The translations under genes were made by a program, and so were the position numbers. Shown here piece by piece: positions 47,206 to 59,313 of a stretch of 64,000 bases of DNA (its first letter is position 1; every line of letters starts with the position of its first letter). The notes under the pieces are model-generated. The model saw nothing but the letters and a program-made list of their open reading frames with translations. It was not told the origin of the DNA and did no database searches. Origin of the DNA: Pascua guehoae (taxonomy: Eukaryota > Basidiomycota > Tremellomycetes > Trichosporonales > Trichosporonaceae); NCBI GenBank assembly GCA_001600415.1, contig BCJX01000005.1:618109-682108 (forward strand), given 5' to 3'.

Positions 47206-50200
47206 CTAGTGGTGCCCTGGTGGCCCAAACAGATTGTTGGGATACCCAAACCCTTGCTGGGCGCCGAAGCGACGCTCGCCGTGCGGAGACAGGCCAAAGC
47301 CCGGTGGGCTCCCGACACCGCCTGCGCTGGGCGGGCTGCCGACGGGTGCCCCAGGTGCGCGGGGAGCACCACCGGGGCCACCGACCGCGCCGACTGCGGG
47401 CACGCCACCAAGTCCACCCAGGCCGGGAAGGCCAAACTCTTGCCCAGGGGGTGGGCCGCCGGGGGCGCCAAAGTTTCCGCGGGCAGACCACGGCGAGTCC
47501 ATGCCCCAGATTGGCGCCGGGGCAGCGCTCCAGCGGCCTGCGCCAGCGGCGGGAAGCTTCCAACCAGCCCCGGGTGCCCCGGGCGCAGCGGCAGGGGTCA
47601 CTCCTGGGCGACGCGTGGGCTGGACAATCTCGTCGTCGTCGCCAAGCGCCGCAGAGCCAAACACTCGTTCGGGTTGAGACGGTGACGCCGTGCGTGCGCT
47701 CGCCGACCCCGATGTGCCTGATGGCGTCGGCGCTCCAGCACCGGGGGCAGCTGCGGCAGGAGCGGGAGGGTGCACCACATGCGACGACTCGTATGACCGC
47801 GAGCCAATCAGGCCGGGGCCAGAAGATGAGCCGGGACCCATGTCTACCTCGCCGAGCATGAGGCCAGCGGGGCGCAAGAAGTCGTGGTCGTCGGTGCCGC
47901 CGTACAGTGGAGCCGAGGGTCCGGATGGAACCCGTTGGCCCGGTACACTAATCGCTGCCGGAGCACCAGGCGCGCGGAAGAGGTCCTCTGACGACACGGT
48001 CGATGCGACACGCGACGGCGCCGCCGATGCGCTTTTCGGGAAGCCCATGCCAAGGGGCCGGACACTGTCATACTCGAATCCTGGTGGCGGGGGTGGTTCC
48101 GTGAACGAGCGCTGCGCGTTGGGCGAAACCGACGAGCTGGCCATGCCGTTGCTTCCAAACACGGGCGACTGGGATGGGAACGGCGGGCGGTAGCCACCAC
48201 TCTGGAAGGGCGGGCGAGCGTTGAATGACGCCATCGACACTGGTTGCGAGTAGTAGGGCTGGGGCGTCTTGGGCGCACCAGGGCGCACATTGGGGCGGAC
48301 AGGCGTGGGCGGCGAGGGCACAAGGGTGGGAGCCGAGCCAGAAGGGCCGTTGCGAGCAGACGTCGAGCCAGAGGCAGCCGCCGAACCAGGGACAGTCTTG
48401 CCCCGCGCAGCTGCAGCCGCGGCCGCTGCCTTGGCCTTTTCCTGCTTTGCGGCGGCAACAGCAGCGGCCTTTTCGCGCGCGGCCTGCTGAGCAGCAAGAA
48501 TCTTCTTTTGCTCGGCGGCCTCGCGCTCCCGGCGCGCAGCCTCGTCGCGGCGCTGCTTTTCCAGGCGCTCCTCTTCGAGTTTGGCCAAGCGCTCCTTTTC
48601 GGCCTTGTCGCGGGCTTCCTTGGCAGCACGCTCCTTCTCGGCCTTCTCTTTGGCGATGCGCTCGCGCTCTTCCTTTTCGCGCCGCTCCTTTTCCTTGGCC
48701 TCGCGTTCGCGCGCCTCGCGCTCCTTCCTAATCTTTTCCTCGCGCTCGCGCTTCTTGCGTGCCGCCTCCTCCTCGCGTGCGCGCTCCTCCTCTTGCCGTT
48801 TCCTCCTCTCGGCCTCCTTGCGCACAGCCTCTTCTTGTGCCGCACGCTTGACAGCCTCGCGACGCGCGCGCTCCTCTTCTTGCCGCTTCTGCCGCTCGGC
48901 CTTTTCCTCCTCGGCCTTGAGCTTGGCCAGTCGTTGCTCCTCGGCAAGAGCAGCCTCGCGGGCGGCACGCTCCTCGTCCTGGCGCTGCTTCTGAAGCCTG
49001 GTTCATTGTCAGCATCTGCCTCTCTCACACGCACGCGAGACTCTCACCTCTTCTTGTCCTTCTTCCGCTGCGCCTCCTTGGCCTTCTTTTCTTCCTTTGC
49101 ACGCTTGCCCTCCTCCTCCATCTCGAGTTCGCGCAAGAGCTGCTCCTCGCGCTCCTTGGCGACGCGCTCACGGTACGCCTGAAGCACGCGCTGCTCAAAC
49201 ATGCGCGCTGCAAAGATGGCAAACATGCGTCGGCCTTCCTCCATGCGCTGCGTCTCGGAGATGTCGTCCTCGTCATCGTCCTCGTCGGTCGTCTCCTCCT
49301 GCTGCAAGTCACGCGCATTCAGCTCTTCGCGGGCGAAACGCTTGACGGCCAACTGCTCCATCATTTCCAGGAACTTTGCCCCGTCATTCTTGAGCATGTC
49401 GTCGGCAACCGTAATGACGCCCTTGATCGTTGCGAGGTTACTCCCAAAGCCAAAGAAGTCGTCGCCTCCCTCGGGCTTGGGTGCGCCAGCCTTGGATGTC
49501 GACTTGCGTGTGGGGTAGTCCTGCGTCGGTTAGCAAACTCCCGCTGAAACAAAAAAAAACTCACAGCCTCGGCCTCGTCCGACGCAATGTCGTCTTCCTC
49601 GAGATCCTCCTCATCGTCATACTCCTCGTCATCCTCGTACTCGTCGCTTTCGTCGAGACTTGGATGCTGTGCGGGATTAGGCGCGAGGTGGTCGAGCTTG
49701 AGTAGCTGGCCGCTAGAGTCGAGCTCGACGCTGCCTGGAAAGGGTCCGGCGCCTGGTGGAGGAGGGCAGTGCTGGTTGACAACAGCCGCGCGCTGGTGGT
49801 GCGTATAGCGCTCAAGTTCGTCGTAATATTGATCATAGAGCTGTTCGAGCTCCGTCTCAATGTTGACCTTTTTGCGCCCACACACGGCACAGCCGCATGA
49901 ATGTCGCTGCTGCTCCTTCATCCGCCGCAGGACCGCGTCCTTTTCAATCTGCACCAGATCGCGCCGTTCCGCCTCTGTGAGACCGAGCCAGAACTGGGTA
50001 ATGTTCTCGCGCTCCTCTGCTGATGCGGTTGTCCAGATCTTTGCAGGTTGGGTGCTGGCCGTCGCCTTGCCCTTGCCAGTCGACTTGGGCGGCGGAGGGT
50101 GCGTGTGGTTGTGGTGCGTGTGGGGAGAGGCCGAAACGGGCGCCTTCCCTGCAGCACGCACAGAGCGCGCGGGCGGGTTGGCCGCAGGCGCGGGCGCATG

Positions 50201-51382
50201 CGTCATGGGCTGCTTGCCAGCGGCGCGCGAGCTCGGAGGAGGCTGTGTGGGTGCGGGGGTAACGGGGGGAGGAGGAGGGTTGAGCGCAGGCTGAACAGGC
50301 GGTTGAGGAGGTACAGGTTGCCGGGGCGGTTGCTTGACTGCTGGTGGGGGCAGCGAAGCAGGCGGAGGCTCGACAACCGACGACTGATTGTTCTTCTTCT
50401 TCTTTTTCTTGTTCTTCTTCTTGGGCGCGTCACCGTTGGGCTGGACCAGTCCAGGCTCGGGCTCGTCTTCAAAGTCCTCGTCGTCGTCATAGTCGTCGAC
50501 AACGTGAACAACGTCACGACCGGCAGCGTCGGGGTGGCTGCGGAAGCCGAGATCCTCTGCAATGCTCGTCTGGTTGGCGGCAGCGCGGCCATTCACCTGG
50601 GAGAGCAGGTTGGAGCCGAGGTTGGATCCAACACCCTGCAGTCCCATACCCTGGCTCGCGGCATGAACGATCCGCTGCGCCATGGCATACAGGTCCTTCT
50701 TCGTCGATTGCGGGTCATTGTTCGGGTTGGAGGATGGGGGTTGGAAAGGAATCGCCTCGCGAATAAACTGGCGGACGTGTGTGGGCAGTGACGACCAGTA
50801 TGGGTCATCTTCGCCGTACTGGGCATCGCCCATCCTCCTCCAGAGCTCGTTTGCCGTCTCGAGGAGGTCCTCGTGGGTGATATTTATCGAGGACGAGAGG
50901 GCGCCAAAGGGACTGCCGTTTGGTTGAGACACGAGGTTTCGGTCGCCAAATGAGTAGGACGCAGCAAAACTAAACTGGTCCTGCGGTGCTCCGCCCTTTG
51001 TCAGAGCTGCAGCTGGAAGGTCGGCGTCGTCGTAGTATGCACCCGCGTCGTACGCGGCGTCGGGATACGACCCTGGCGGAAACGAGTAGGGAGAGTCGAC
51101 AGCGGCAGCGCCGGCGGCCGCAGCGGCAGCAGCAGCAGCAGCAGAGCCCGGCGGTATCTGCCCTGCTGCGGAGGCAGCGGGATCCTCGCCAGACGCTGCG
51201 CTCTGATTGTTGGCGGCGAGAGCCTTTGCCAGCTTCTTGGCCCGCTTCTTGGCCGCCGACTTGGAGATGCCGGTAGGTGCGGTCGCGGGCGGCTGGGAGG
51301 ACATGCGAGGTGGAGGCTGTGGTGTCAGACGGGCTGGATCCTTTGACAAGTGAGGGTTGAGGTGGAGGCCTGTTTGTGCCAT
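47206..51382 (-). CDS. NST1: Stress response protein Nst1
   Basis: Fungal Nst1 family, a negative factor in salt tolerance in yeast; molecular role poorly known. Three exons (minus strand): 51382-49565, 49520-49048, 48997-47206; 1360 aa, typical for filamentous and basidiomycete orthologues. The start [10 protein letters not shown] is followed by [18 protein letters not shown]. The family core near residues 447-530 reads [31 protein letters not shown] and a Tyr-rich [11 protein letters not shown]. Next are an acidic stretch, then [20 protein letters not shown] and [21 protein letters not shown] very long Glu/Arg/Lys coiled coil (about 740-960) follows, then a Gly/Pro/Ser-rich tail ending [11 protein letters not shown]. 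The frame is also open upstream of 51382 but without an ATG. Confidence 0.93.
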
Positions 51383-52449
51383 GATAGAGTAATGGAGAGG
51401 AACGAGGCAAGGAAGGGACGAGGTGACGATGAAGGGAGCAAGAGTGATAAAGTGTGAAGATGACACAGCGTCGACGCGGGCGCATGCCGGCGCGTGCTTT
51501 ACAGACTGGCAGCAAGGACTTTGCGGTGTCGGCGGCAAGTCGACAACGTGGTGGTGTGCGGGTTGTATGATGGTGACGGAGCCGCATACACACAGAGACG
51601 CGCGGGGGGGAAGGGAGGGGGCGAGTGGGGGAGAAATGTCGTGGGGTTACTTGGAGGGCGACACACACCTAGCTTCACCGTGTGCACCCTCGGGATCCGG
51701 GGTGGTCGCACGGGTCAATCGTCGGGGCGGGTGGAGAGGGGTGGCCGTGTGAGGGCTTGATGGCGACGACGCGGCCGCGGGCTCGGAGCCTGAAAAGCGG
51801 TCGGGGTTGGGGGGGAGGTGGTGGTGGTGCGGAGGAAGGGGGGAATGGGGGGGAGTGGAGACGGCGGATGGTTGGGCAGTGAGGGTTGCCGATGTGGAAA
51901 GGGTGGAGAGTAGCGAGGAAGGCGTGTTGCTAACTGCTGGCCATGACCATTACCGCACAGTCACACCAGTAAGTAATGCACCTACGCCGTACGGCCACCA
52001 CCACCACGCTACAACCACCACCCACCACAGCGTACAGCCAACTGCAGGCGGACCCGCTCCAGCTCCGCAGCACTGCGCCACGAGCCTACGGTCTACCACC
52101 TACCACAGCCAGCCAGCCTACAACCCTCCCAACCACCGTACAGGGTGCCGCTACCACCGTAGGCTGTTGCCACCTAGCCTGGCTGCTGGCTGGCTGACTG
52201 CTGGCTGACTGCTGGCTGACGGGCACGACGGGAGCAGTTTTCCTCAGGGACCGAGCGGCCATGCAGATGGCACCACCCACCCATGCACATGCACATGCAG
52301 GCCACCAGAGGATTCGGCAATTGCGGCGTTATGACATGTGGCATTTCTGGACCCACTGCCTCCACTTTGGATGTCCACTCCGAGTCGGCTGCCTCAAGTT
52401 GGAAAGATCGCCAGAGCCACTCACCGGCACGAGTTGTTTACCCGCCACC
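51383..52449. other. Divergent promoter region of NST1 and HER2
   Basis: 1067 bp between two start codons. It contains G-rich runs (51600-51860) that would form G-rich simple sequence, and a TGGCTGACTGC 11-bp repeat (three copies, 52188-52220). No gene seen. Confidence 0.6.
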
Positions 52450-54141
52450 ATGCGCCGTCCAGTCGCTCGCCTCGCACACACTGCCGCTCGCACAGCGAGT
52501 GCAGAGGCTTCACAGACAGCTCCCACACCGTACGCGTGGGTCAACTCGGCTGCCCCTGGCCCGTCATCAGGACGGCTCGCTGGTCGGCCCATTGCAATCA
52601 AGGACAATATCTCGTACTGTGGTGCTCCGACGACATGTGGCTCGCATATTCTGGAGGGTGTGTCTCATATGCACCATCATGAGGCTAAATAACTAACAAT
52701 AGGCTATGTCCCACCATATGATGCGACATGTGTCTCGTCGCTCGTCGCAGCTGGCGCACATATTGTGGGCAAAACAAAGCTCGACGAGTTTGGTATGGGG
52801 TGAGCCCGCGTGTCCGGAAATTGTCCTCGGCTATGGATTTGGAGTGCATGTACTGACGAAAGCTCGCAAACAATACACATCCCGCCGTCATGGTCGCCTG
52901 TCCACAATCCGGGCGGACCAGAAGGCAACACCGAGTTCCGTTCAGCAGGCGGAAGTTCCGGCGGGTCCGCGGCAGCAGTGGCGGAGGGGAGCGCGTGGGC
53001 GTGAGTGCAGGTTTGGAGCCGAGTCGGGCGCTCACGTCAGTGCACTAGGGACAGATACGGGCGGATCTGTACGCTTGCCAGCTAGCTACTGTGGAATCGT
53101 CGGGTTTAAGCCGTCATACGGTATGATCAGCCGATATGGTGTCGTGTCGTATGCCGACTCGCTTGACTGCGTCGGGATCCTTGCTGGGACAGTGGCCGAC
53201 GTGCGGGATGTCTTTGGTATGTGTATCCTCTACTCCGGATGACGGTTCTAATATCCAGGCGTTCTATCCCATCCAGACGAAAAGGACATGACGTGTGCGA
53301 CCGCCGAGACCCGCGCCGCAGCTTCGGATGCGCTCTCGGCCGCCCCAGTGGATGTGGAGACTCTGGAAGGACTGCGCATCGGCCTGCCGATCCAGACCCA
53401 CCTCGAGGCGCCAAATGTGCAGGTCCCGACGGCGCTGCTCGAGTCTCTCCGCGGCTCTGCCGTCCTGGCCCCTGTCGACATGCCGAGCCTCTCCCGCGCC
53501 CTCCCAGCCTACTACGTCCTGGCGAGTGCCGAGGCAGCGTCCAACCTCGGCCGGTTCGGCGGCGGGTGGTACGGGTCGACATGGGAGTGCGAGCGCGTCG
53601 AGGAGAGCGGTGCTGCACGACGGCGCCGTATCCGTACCGCTGGATTTGGCGATGAGGTCCGCAAACGCATCCTCGCGGGCACATATGCACTCACGGCGGA
53701 GTGAGTCTACACCCACCAAATTGCAGCCTTGAAACCACCGCTAACGACAGTGCGTTCAACAACTCGTACCTCAAAGCACTGCGCATTCGGCGCGCGCTCC
53801 GTCGCGAGTTTGCAGCCACCTTCCGCATCCCCCATCCCCTCGCTGCTGTTCCGGCCCCAGAAGCCGGCGTCGACGTCCTCATTCTCCCTACCGCGGTGCG
53901 CACGGCACCCCGCCTAGACGACACGAGCACCGACCCCAGCTCGGCAGGCGACGAGTATCTCCAGGACCTACTCACCGTCCCGGCGAGTCTGGCAGGTCTC
54001 CCTGCCGTATCGGTGCCGGCGGGGCGCGGCGCGGACGGGTGGCCCGTTGGCGTGACCGTCGTTGGTCAGTGGGGTACGGACGCGTTGGTTCTGCGTGCCG
54101 CGCAGGAGGTCGAGGCGTGGTTCAGGAAGAGTGGAGAGTAG
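52450..54141 (+). CDS. HER2: Glutamyl-tRNA(Gln) amidotransferase subunit A, mitochondrial
   Basis: Amidase subunit of GatFAB/GatCAB, which converts Glu-tRNA(Gln) to Gln-tRNA(Gln) in mitochondria. Six exons: 52450-52657, 52703-52799, 52863-53000, 53041-53216, 53259-53700, 53751-54141; 483 aa. The N-terminus [20 protein letters not shown] suits a mitochondrial presequence. Amidase signature: catalytic Lys in [24 protein letters not shown], the Gly/Ser-rich [19 protein letters not shown] and the Ser nucleophile region [18 protein letters not shown], then [20 protein letters not shown]. The C-terminal [15 protein letters not shown] and [13 protein letters not shown] are also typical. All phases agree. 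The Ser-cis-Ser-Lys triad appears complete. Confidence 0.95.
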
Positions 54142-54924
54142 GTTAGACGTGCATGCTACAGAAGTGTATTCTACGGTAACGTGGTGGTGGGAAACAGTGG
54201 AGGCGTGACTTAGGCTGCCCTACTGCGGTGACGAGCGCTGGGCGCGACCAGGCCCTTGTTTGGAGTGGTCTGATAATGGGAACACGCGCGAAGACCAGCA
54301 CAGAGGCAGGTTGTCGCGTCCTGGCGGAGGTGCATGTTGTGAGAAAGCGATGGTTTGGTTGGCGGCCACGTAGGGTGACTCGACATGCGTGCCAGGAGGC
54401 ACATTCGACCGATTCTACAGCGCAGCGGCCGGTAAGGATCGAGAGGCGACGATACAGATGGTTGCACGAGGAGTGACGGTATTCCACGCTGGGGATGGCA
54501 GTTGGAGGTGACAGCGGGAAGTGAAATACATGTGACCAGAAGTGCCAGTCAAGGGTGTGAAGCGGTGACGAGCTGTCGTCAGATCGATTCAGAGTCGCAG
54601 TTGGCGCCCAGTGGTCGTGCTGACAGTCTGGGACAGTGGCGGGAAGGGCAACGCATGGTGACCCAGGAGTGCATGCTATACAGTGTATTCTACAGCCAAG
54701 CTAGTATGGAGTGCGGAGCTGGCAGGGTGTCTAGAAAGAAGTTTGGAGCGCGGGGGACATCTATCAGAGTGATCGGCAGAGGTTACCGGGGACGCCGCGA
54801 AGAGCTTGTCTAGCCAGCGTGCTGAAGGGACAGCGCTGAACCGCCTGTATCGCCAGAGTGTTCGGACAAAGCTGTCTCGCCCTAGTGTCTAGAACGGTGT
54901 CGAAGACCCGTGCCATTATGGCAT
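54142..54924. other. Convergent 3' spacer; short repeated motif, no gene
   Basis: 783 bp between the 3' ends of HER2 and RRP46. The string TGCATGCTA(T)ACAG..TGTATTCTAC occurs twice, near 54151 and 54671. Nothing else supportable. Confidence 0.55.
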
Positions 54925-55998
54925 CTAGAAGACCTTGTCGAGCTCGGCCCTGACAAACGCCAGCACCTCGCGCGCCGCGACGAGCGACGCATCACGCGCG
55001 CTGTCAAACTACGCGTCAGTCCCAACTATCCCGAACAGCCCACACCCTCTCGGAAAGCACATACCTCTTGCTTTGTAAACTCCCCCTCAGCCTCAGCCCA
55101 CACGAGCTCCGCCTCGTCCCCCTCTTCGATACCGGGACTGGTCGCGATGCCCGCAGCGAAAGCCCACGCAAACCCAAAGCGCGCCGTCGCCCGCGCCTCC
55201 TCGTCACTTGCGGGATCAACCACGACGCCGTCGTTCGTCTTGGCCAGCGCGACGGCGAGGGGCAGCGCGCGCATCCCCACACTGCCAGCCTGGAGCGTCG
55301 CGAGCGTGGCCGCATTGAGGGCCGCGGCGCGCCCCGCAAACGTGCTCCCGGACATGGGCGCCGAGGCGGGCACGGCGGGGAACGCCGATGGCGGCCAGCT
55401 CGCACTGTTGCTCGAGCTCGTGGGGGCGGGGTAGACTGTGGGGCTGGGTGAGAGGCTCTGGACGACCAGCTGCACCAGCGAGCGCGGGTAGGCCGACAGG
55501 TTGAGCAGGGGCACAAATACGCCTTCGAGCGTGGTCATGAGCGCGCGGGAGGGCGTGGCGGAGACTCCCTCCAGGGGGCGGTGGACGACCTCGAGCGTCG
55601 CGCGGGTCGTGAGCTCCTTGTTTAGGCGGACTTCGATGGGGCCCGTTACGGACGCGAGTGCGGCGGTCGGGCCTGGGGTTAGCCGGGCGGGCTAGCGTGG
55701 GGTATGGATGGCATAGAGTAAGAGCTGCAGCATTGGGCGCTGTAGTCCGTAGCGGAGTACAGATACAAGTCTTGGCTATCGGTCACATTGATGGGTCATC
55801 AGGGTCCTACCATAGACGCCTTCAGAAGCGCGACCACAACCACCCATCGACTCTGCAACATGGAGCCAACCACGACCACAACGTAGACAACGCCCACTCA
55901 CCAAACGCAAACCGGCCCGAGCCGTCCGCACGCGATAGTTCGCCCATGGCCACGTTCAGTGGCCGCAGCTCGTCGGTCGCTCGTCCGTCTGGTCGCAT
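54925..55998 (-). CDS. RRP46: Exosome complex core subunit Rrp46 (RNase PH-like)
   Basis: Non-catalytic ring subunit of the RNA exosome for rRNA, snRNA and mRNA 3' processing and decay. Three exons (minus strand): 55998-55902, 55672-55065, 55008-54925; 262 aa. The N-terminus MRPDGRATDELRPLNVAMGE continues as LSRADGSGRFAFG, splicing to GPTAALASVTGPIEVRLNKE. This is the RNase PH fold opening with its RxDGR and G-x-T-A-x-A-S-V-x-G-P pattern. It continues LEVVHRPLEG, the helix LEGVFVPLLNLSAYPRSLVQ, ALNAATLATLQAGSVGMRAL and VVVDPASDEEARATARFGFA. An internal Ser/Ala-rich insertion lies between VYPAPT and the ALNAAT helix. The C-terminus is a helix ending AELDKVF. It diverges from the next gene. Confidence 0.92.
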
Positions 55999-56541
55999 TG
56001 CTGGCCGGGGGAGGGTTGGAGGAGTTTGTGTACAAGTTGTTGATCAACTGCAACCTCCCCCTCCTCACGTCATGGAATTCTGGACGCAAGGTCAGACATT
56101 CTGGTTCCGCCGGTCACGTGATTCCACCGGGTCGGTGGTTGAGGTTGGTGATCAGGTTGACGACGAGTTCGAGTCTGCACAGCGAGGTGCTCAATGCATT
56201 CAACTGCGCACAGACGTTTGCACGTCGGCGGCCAGTCCGCGGATAATACCGTCGTCCTTCGGGTTGGGTTGGTCTCAAGACGAATTGTAGGGCTGTCAAC
56301 TGATGCGGTGAGTTGGGGTCGTGACGAATTGCCGATCCGGAGAACCATGGGGGCTGCGATAACCACGTTGAATCTCTCTTGGCACTGGCAATGACCTCAC
56401 CACTGCCGCCCAATGCTCACCTTCGTAACCACTCTTGCTCGGCAACCACTGCCCACTTGCTTCTTTGTCGTTGCTCACCTGCTCACTCGTATCACTCACT
56501 CGCATCCCTCTTTCCACACACTACCACGCACGACTTGCACC
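55999..56541. promoter_or_regulatory. Divergent promoter region of RRP46 and the 143-aa orphan
   Basis: 543 bp between the two start codons. A pyrimidine-rich stretch precedes the orphan's ATG. No gene or repeat seen. Confidence 0.5.
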
Positions 56542-57397
56542 ATGCCCAAGGCCGAAGCGTTCAACTCGCCATTTGTGCAGATTCGCGTTGGCGAGGTGTC
56601 GACGGCAGACGAGTACAACCGTCTTACAAAGTGCGTGTTGCCGAATGTCTTTGTGGTGTTTGAGCCGTTTCGGGAGTGCGTCTCTCGCCTCCTGGTTGTT
56701 TTCGAACACTTTGCGAGATACTCCATTCCGCAAGCTCATGCACGACACATACTGTTCAGCAAGGGGCGCTCTGGACTCAGTCCCTGCACTGTATCTCTCC
56801 CCTCGGACTCTGAGAGCCTGTCAGCCCCCAGAACACCTGTCCCTCCTCCAATTGAGCAGTATCGTAAACGCGCCCCCCCCCCCCCCCCGCCACCCACAAC
56901 CACACCTCCCCAACCCCTGCGCACCGCCTATGACCACTAAAGAAACCCCCTCGCACCACACCTAACACACAGGTACCGCCTGACGCAACTGCGCCAAGAC
57001 GACGACTCCAACTTTTGCGTCTGCGACGTCAACACGTCCGAGTACTGGGACATTGTCGAGCCCTACCGCAGCACCGTGATTGCCAAGTCGGGCATTGCGC
57101 TGCCGTGCAACGACGGCCTCTGTCCGCCCCTCACGCGCGAGCAGGAAAAGCAGGTACTGCTCGCGCAGCTCGCGGGGGCGCGCAGGCGGCACCGGGAAAA
57201 GCTGCAGGGCTGGGCCGAGGCCGGGGACGCCGAGGCAAAGGAAATGTTGGAGCGGGGCATGAGTGAGTCGCTTTGTGGGGAATGCGTGTCTGGGCCAGCG
57301 TGTGGGGTTGGGTGTGGGTAACTTCAATTAGTCGCTGATGGTAGACCCCGAGGCGGCCAAGGCGGTGCCGACGTGCGGCACGGGCTGTGAACGTTGA
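56542..57397 (+). CDS. Small Cys-containing protein of unknown function
   Basis: Predicted 143 aa from three exons, 56542-56630, 56973-57262 and 57345-57397, with consistent phases. I do not recognise a family. Visible features: MPKAEAFNSPFVQIRVGEVS, FCVCDVNTSEYWDIVEPYRS, LPCNDGLCPPLTREQEKQVL, then a basic amphipathic helix (LAQLAGARRRHREKLQGWAE) and a C-terminus PTCGTGCER. The pairs CVC, CNDGLC and CGTGC could bind metal or form disulphides; there is no signal peptide. Intron 1 (342 bp) has a 16-bp poly(C) run. Exon 3 depends on a TAG acceptor at 57344; another acceptor 14 nt upstream would give a different tail. Confidence 0.65.
56873..56888. repeat. Poly(C) run, 16 bp
   Basis: C run in intron 1 of the 143-aa orphan gene, followed by further C-rich sequence. 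Confidence 0.9.
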
Positions 57398-58195
57398 CAG
57401 ATCGCGAGGTGATCTCATTTAACATGGAAGATGACTGCAGAGGGGCAGAAGTTGTGTATACGCCAATGCAGCTAGTATTGCGCGCGTCTATATTGCGCGC
57501 GTCTATGTGGGCACAACCCCAATACTTATGCTCTTACATTATAATGGTTTCGTGGGCGTTCCAACGCCCTTTTTATACTTGCAACCGTGTCTAATACGAC
57601 GTGCCAGCACCCCCTGACCCCTCCCAGCTGCCCCTCCGGCTCCACCCACCACAGGTTGTATATCAGAGGCTTCTCCTGGACCGCCTCCAGGACGTCCCCG
57701 GCGTCGTCGGCGTAGTATACGAGGGAGGGTGTGCGGGCACCTTGCGGGGAGCCAGTCTCGGTCGTCAGGAACACAGGCTCGAGCTGAGTGCTAATGTCTG
57801 CGACGAGCCTTTAGGCACTCACGATCGCGTGCGGCGGTGTAGCTCTGCTGCAGCCGGGGTTTGCAATTGCGATTCTGCCGGGGGATACAGGGCAGAATAG
57901 ATGGCGGGGGGGGGAGAGATAAGGCACTGCGATCGTTCACGCCACCCCAAAATGCCCAAGTACGCCCAACAGGTGTACGAACACGGCAAAAGCACGCAGA
58001 CGCCGAGGTTTACGTCCTAGGCGGTGAATAGCCATGTGTCACCGTTTCGCCACCGTCCCAACGATGGAGCCTGAGATCCATCCACCCCTCCCCTCGGGTG
58101 AAGAAAATAGGGGGTCGCAGTCGCACAGACGCCTTATCCGCCACTCAAGAACACCATCGCTATCGGGAGCGCACGACATGAGCCCGGCCGCCATA
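57398..58195. other. Spacer with only a doubtful reading frame
   Basis: 798 bp between the 143-aa orphan's stop and the stop of the first array gene. Apart from the uncertain minus-strand frame and a palindrome GGGCGTTCCAACGCCC (57554-57569), nothing stands out. Confidence 0.5.
57526..57903 (-). CDS. Doubtful two-exon reading frame, 5' end unresolved
   Basis: Two open segments join in phase on the minus strand: about 57903-57823 (AIYSALYPPAESQLQTPAAA...) and 57790-57526 (TQLEPVFLTTETGSPQGART, VYYADDAGDVLEAVQEKPLI), using a GTGAGT donor and a TAG acceptor. There is no in-frame ATG upstream before a stop; a 9-bp G run just before 57905 could hide a length error. No family recognised. It could be chance. 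The rest of the 57398-58195 spacer shows nothing clear; a 22-codon plus-strand ORF at 57951-58019 is too short to judge. Confidence 0.3.
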
Positions 58196-59313
58196 CTAAG
58201 ACAGCTTCGAGCCGGATCCCGAGGGCATCGGGGTACCACCACCCAGACTCCTCCCGCGTCTCCTCCGCTCGGCCCAGCGCACGGCCCAGCGCGGGTTGTA
58301 CATGGGCGGCAGCTCCTCGCCGGCGTCCTCTGCGTCCTCGGCGTGGAAGGCACGTGAAGGGCGAGCTTGGGGTGCGGGAATCGGGTCGGGCCACGCGGAG
58401 CTCGGGGCAGTCTCGGTGGAGAACAGGCTGGAGCCGGACTGTGCTCTCTCGGCGGGGAAGGGAGGGGTGGGTGTGAACGACCTCGGGGGCGTTTCCGGCG
58501 GGAAATATGACGCACGCATGCTCGAGCTGTTGGGTCAGTGTCTGGAACAGAGAGCGGCACTCACGATGGCGGGGTAGGATCCATGTAAGCGTCAGTCTCA
58601 TATTTCGGCAATGTCGCGCCTGCAACCTCGCCTCCGTCACGCGTGAAGGGTGTGGGCTTGGCCATGTCGTCAACGCTCAGTGTGTGTTGGTCGGCGCGAG
58701 CACGCTGCCGCCTCGAGTGCCGTCGAATAAGAATAAAGGCCAGTCCAGCGACGACGATGGCCCCCACGACGCCGCCGGTCACGCCGCCGGCGATGGCTGC
58801 GACGTTGGATTGGGCCTTTGTGGGCGTGGGCGATGGTTCGGGCAGAGTGGTGTCCGGAGACGCGGATGCGGATGCGGATGCGGATACGTAGGCGGTTACG
58901 GCGGAGGCGGTGTGAGAGGATGCCGCAGAAGAGGGCGAGGACGTGGGTGCCGTGGAGCTTGGAGCAGACGGCGAGGGCGAAGGGGCCGGCAAGATGGATG
59001 ATGGTTCCGGCGGCGAGGATGTTGGTTCCGGCGGCGAGGATGTTGGTTCCGGCGGCGAGGATGACGGTTCCGGCGGCGAGGACGATGGCCCATCCAACGT
59101 GGTCGAGGTGGAAGAGGGATTGTCATGGGTGGTCCAAGGCTTGCCCACGATCCGAATCTCGGTGGGCTTTGGAGACGTTCCATCCCAAGATGGTAGTACT
59201 GGCCGCGGCGCTGTGGTGTCGTCTAGGTAGGGTACAGTGACGGTTAAAACTTGACGTGGTTGATGAGCAGCTGCGAGCGGTGTTGTCAAGACCGCCTGTG
59301 CGAGGACGATCAT
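58196..59313 (-). CDS. Array gene A: Ser/Thr/Pro-rich single-pass membrane protein with ELPPMYNPRWA tail
   Basis: 359 aa from exons 59313-58565 and 58526-58196 (phase-2 intron). A signal peptide begins MIVLAQAVLTTPLAAA. The ectodomain is about 150 residues of Ser/Thr/Pro-rich, probably O-mannosylated sequence with PPEPSSS/PPEPTSS repeats; no folded domain or cysteines. The transmembrane segment (about residues 168-196) is IAGGVTGGVVGAIVVAGLAF followed by ILIRRHSRR. The cytoplasmic part has the juxtamembrane motif TLSVDDMAKPTPFTRDG and, near the end, HAEDAEDAGE then ELPPMYNPRWA, with a basic tail. PPMY is a PPxY ligand for WW domains such as those of Rsp5. Architecture resembles fungal Mid2/Wsc-type sensors, but homology is not shown. 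First of three paralogues in tandem. Confidence 0.8.

Noticed and set aside
47206..48825. Separate gene for the Gly/Ser-rich coiled-coil frame
   Set aside because: It joins in phase to upstream exons as the C-terminal part of Nst1.
58565..59313. A hidden CFEM domain in array genes A and C
   Set aside because: Their ectodomains contain no cysteines at all, and no upstream open exon with the pattern was found.
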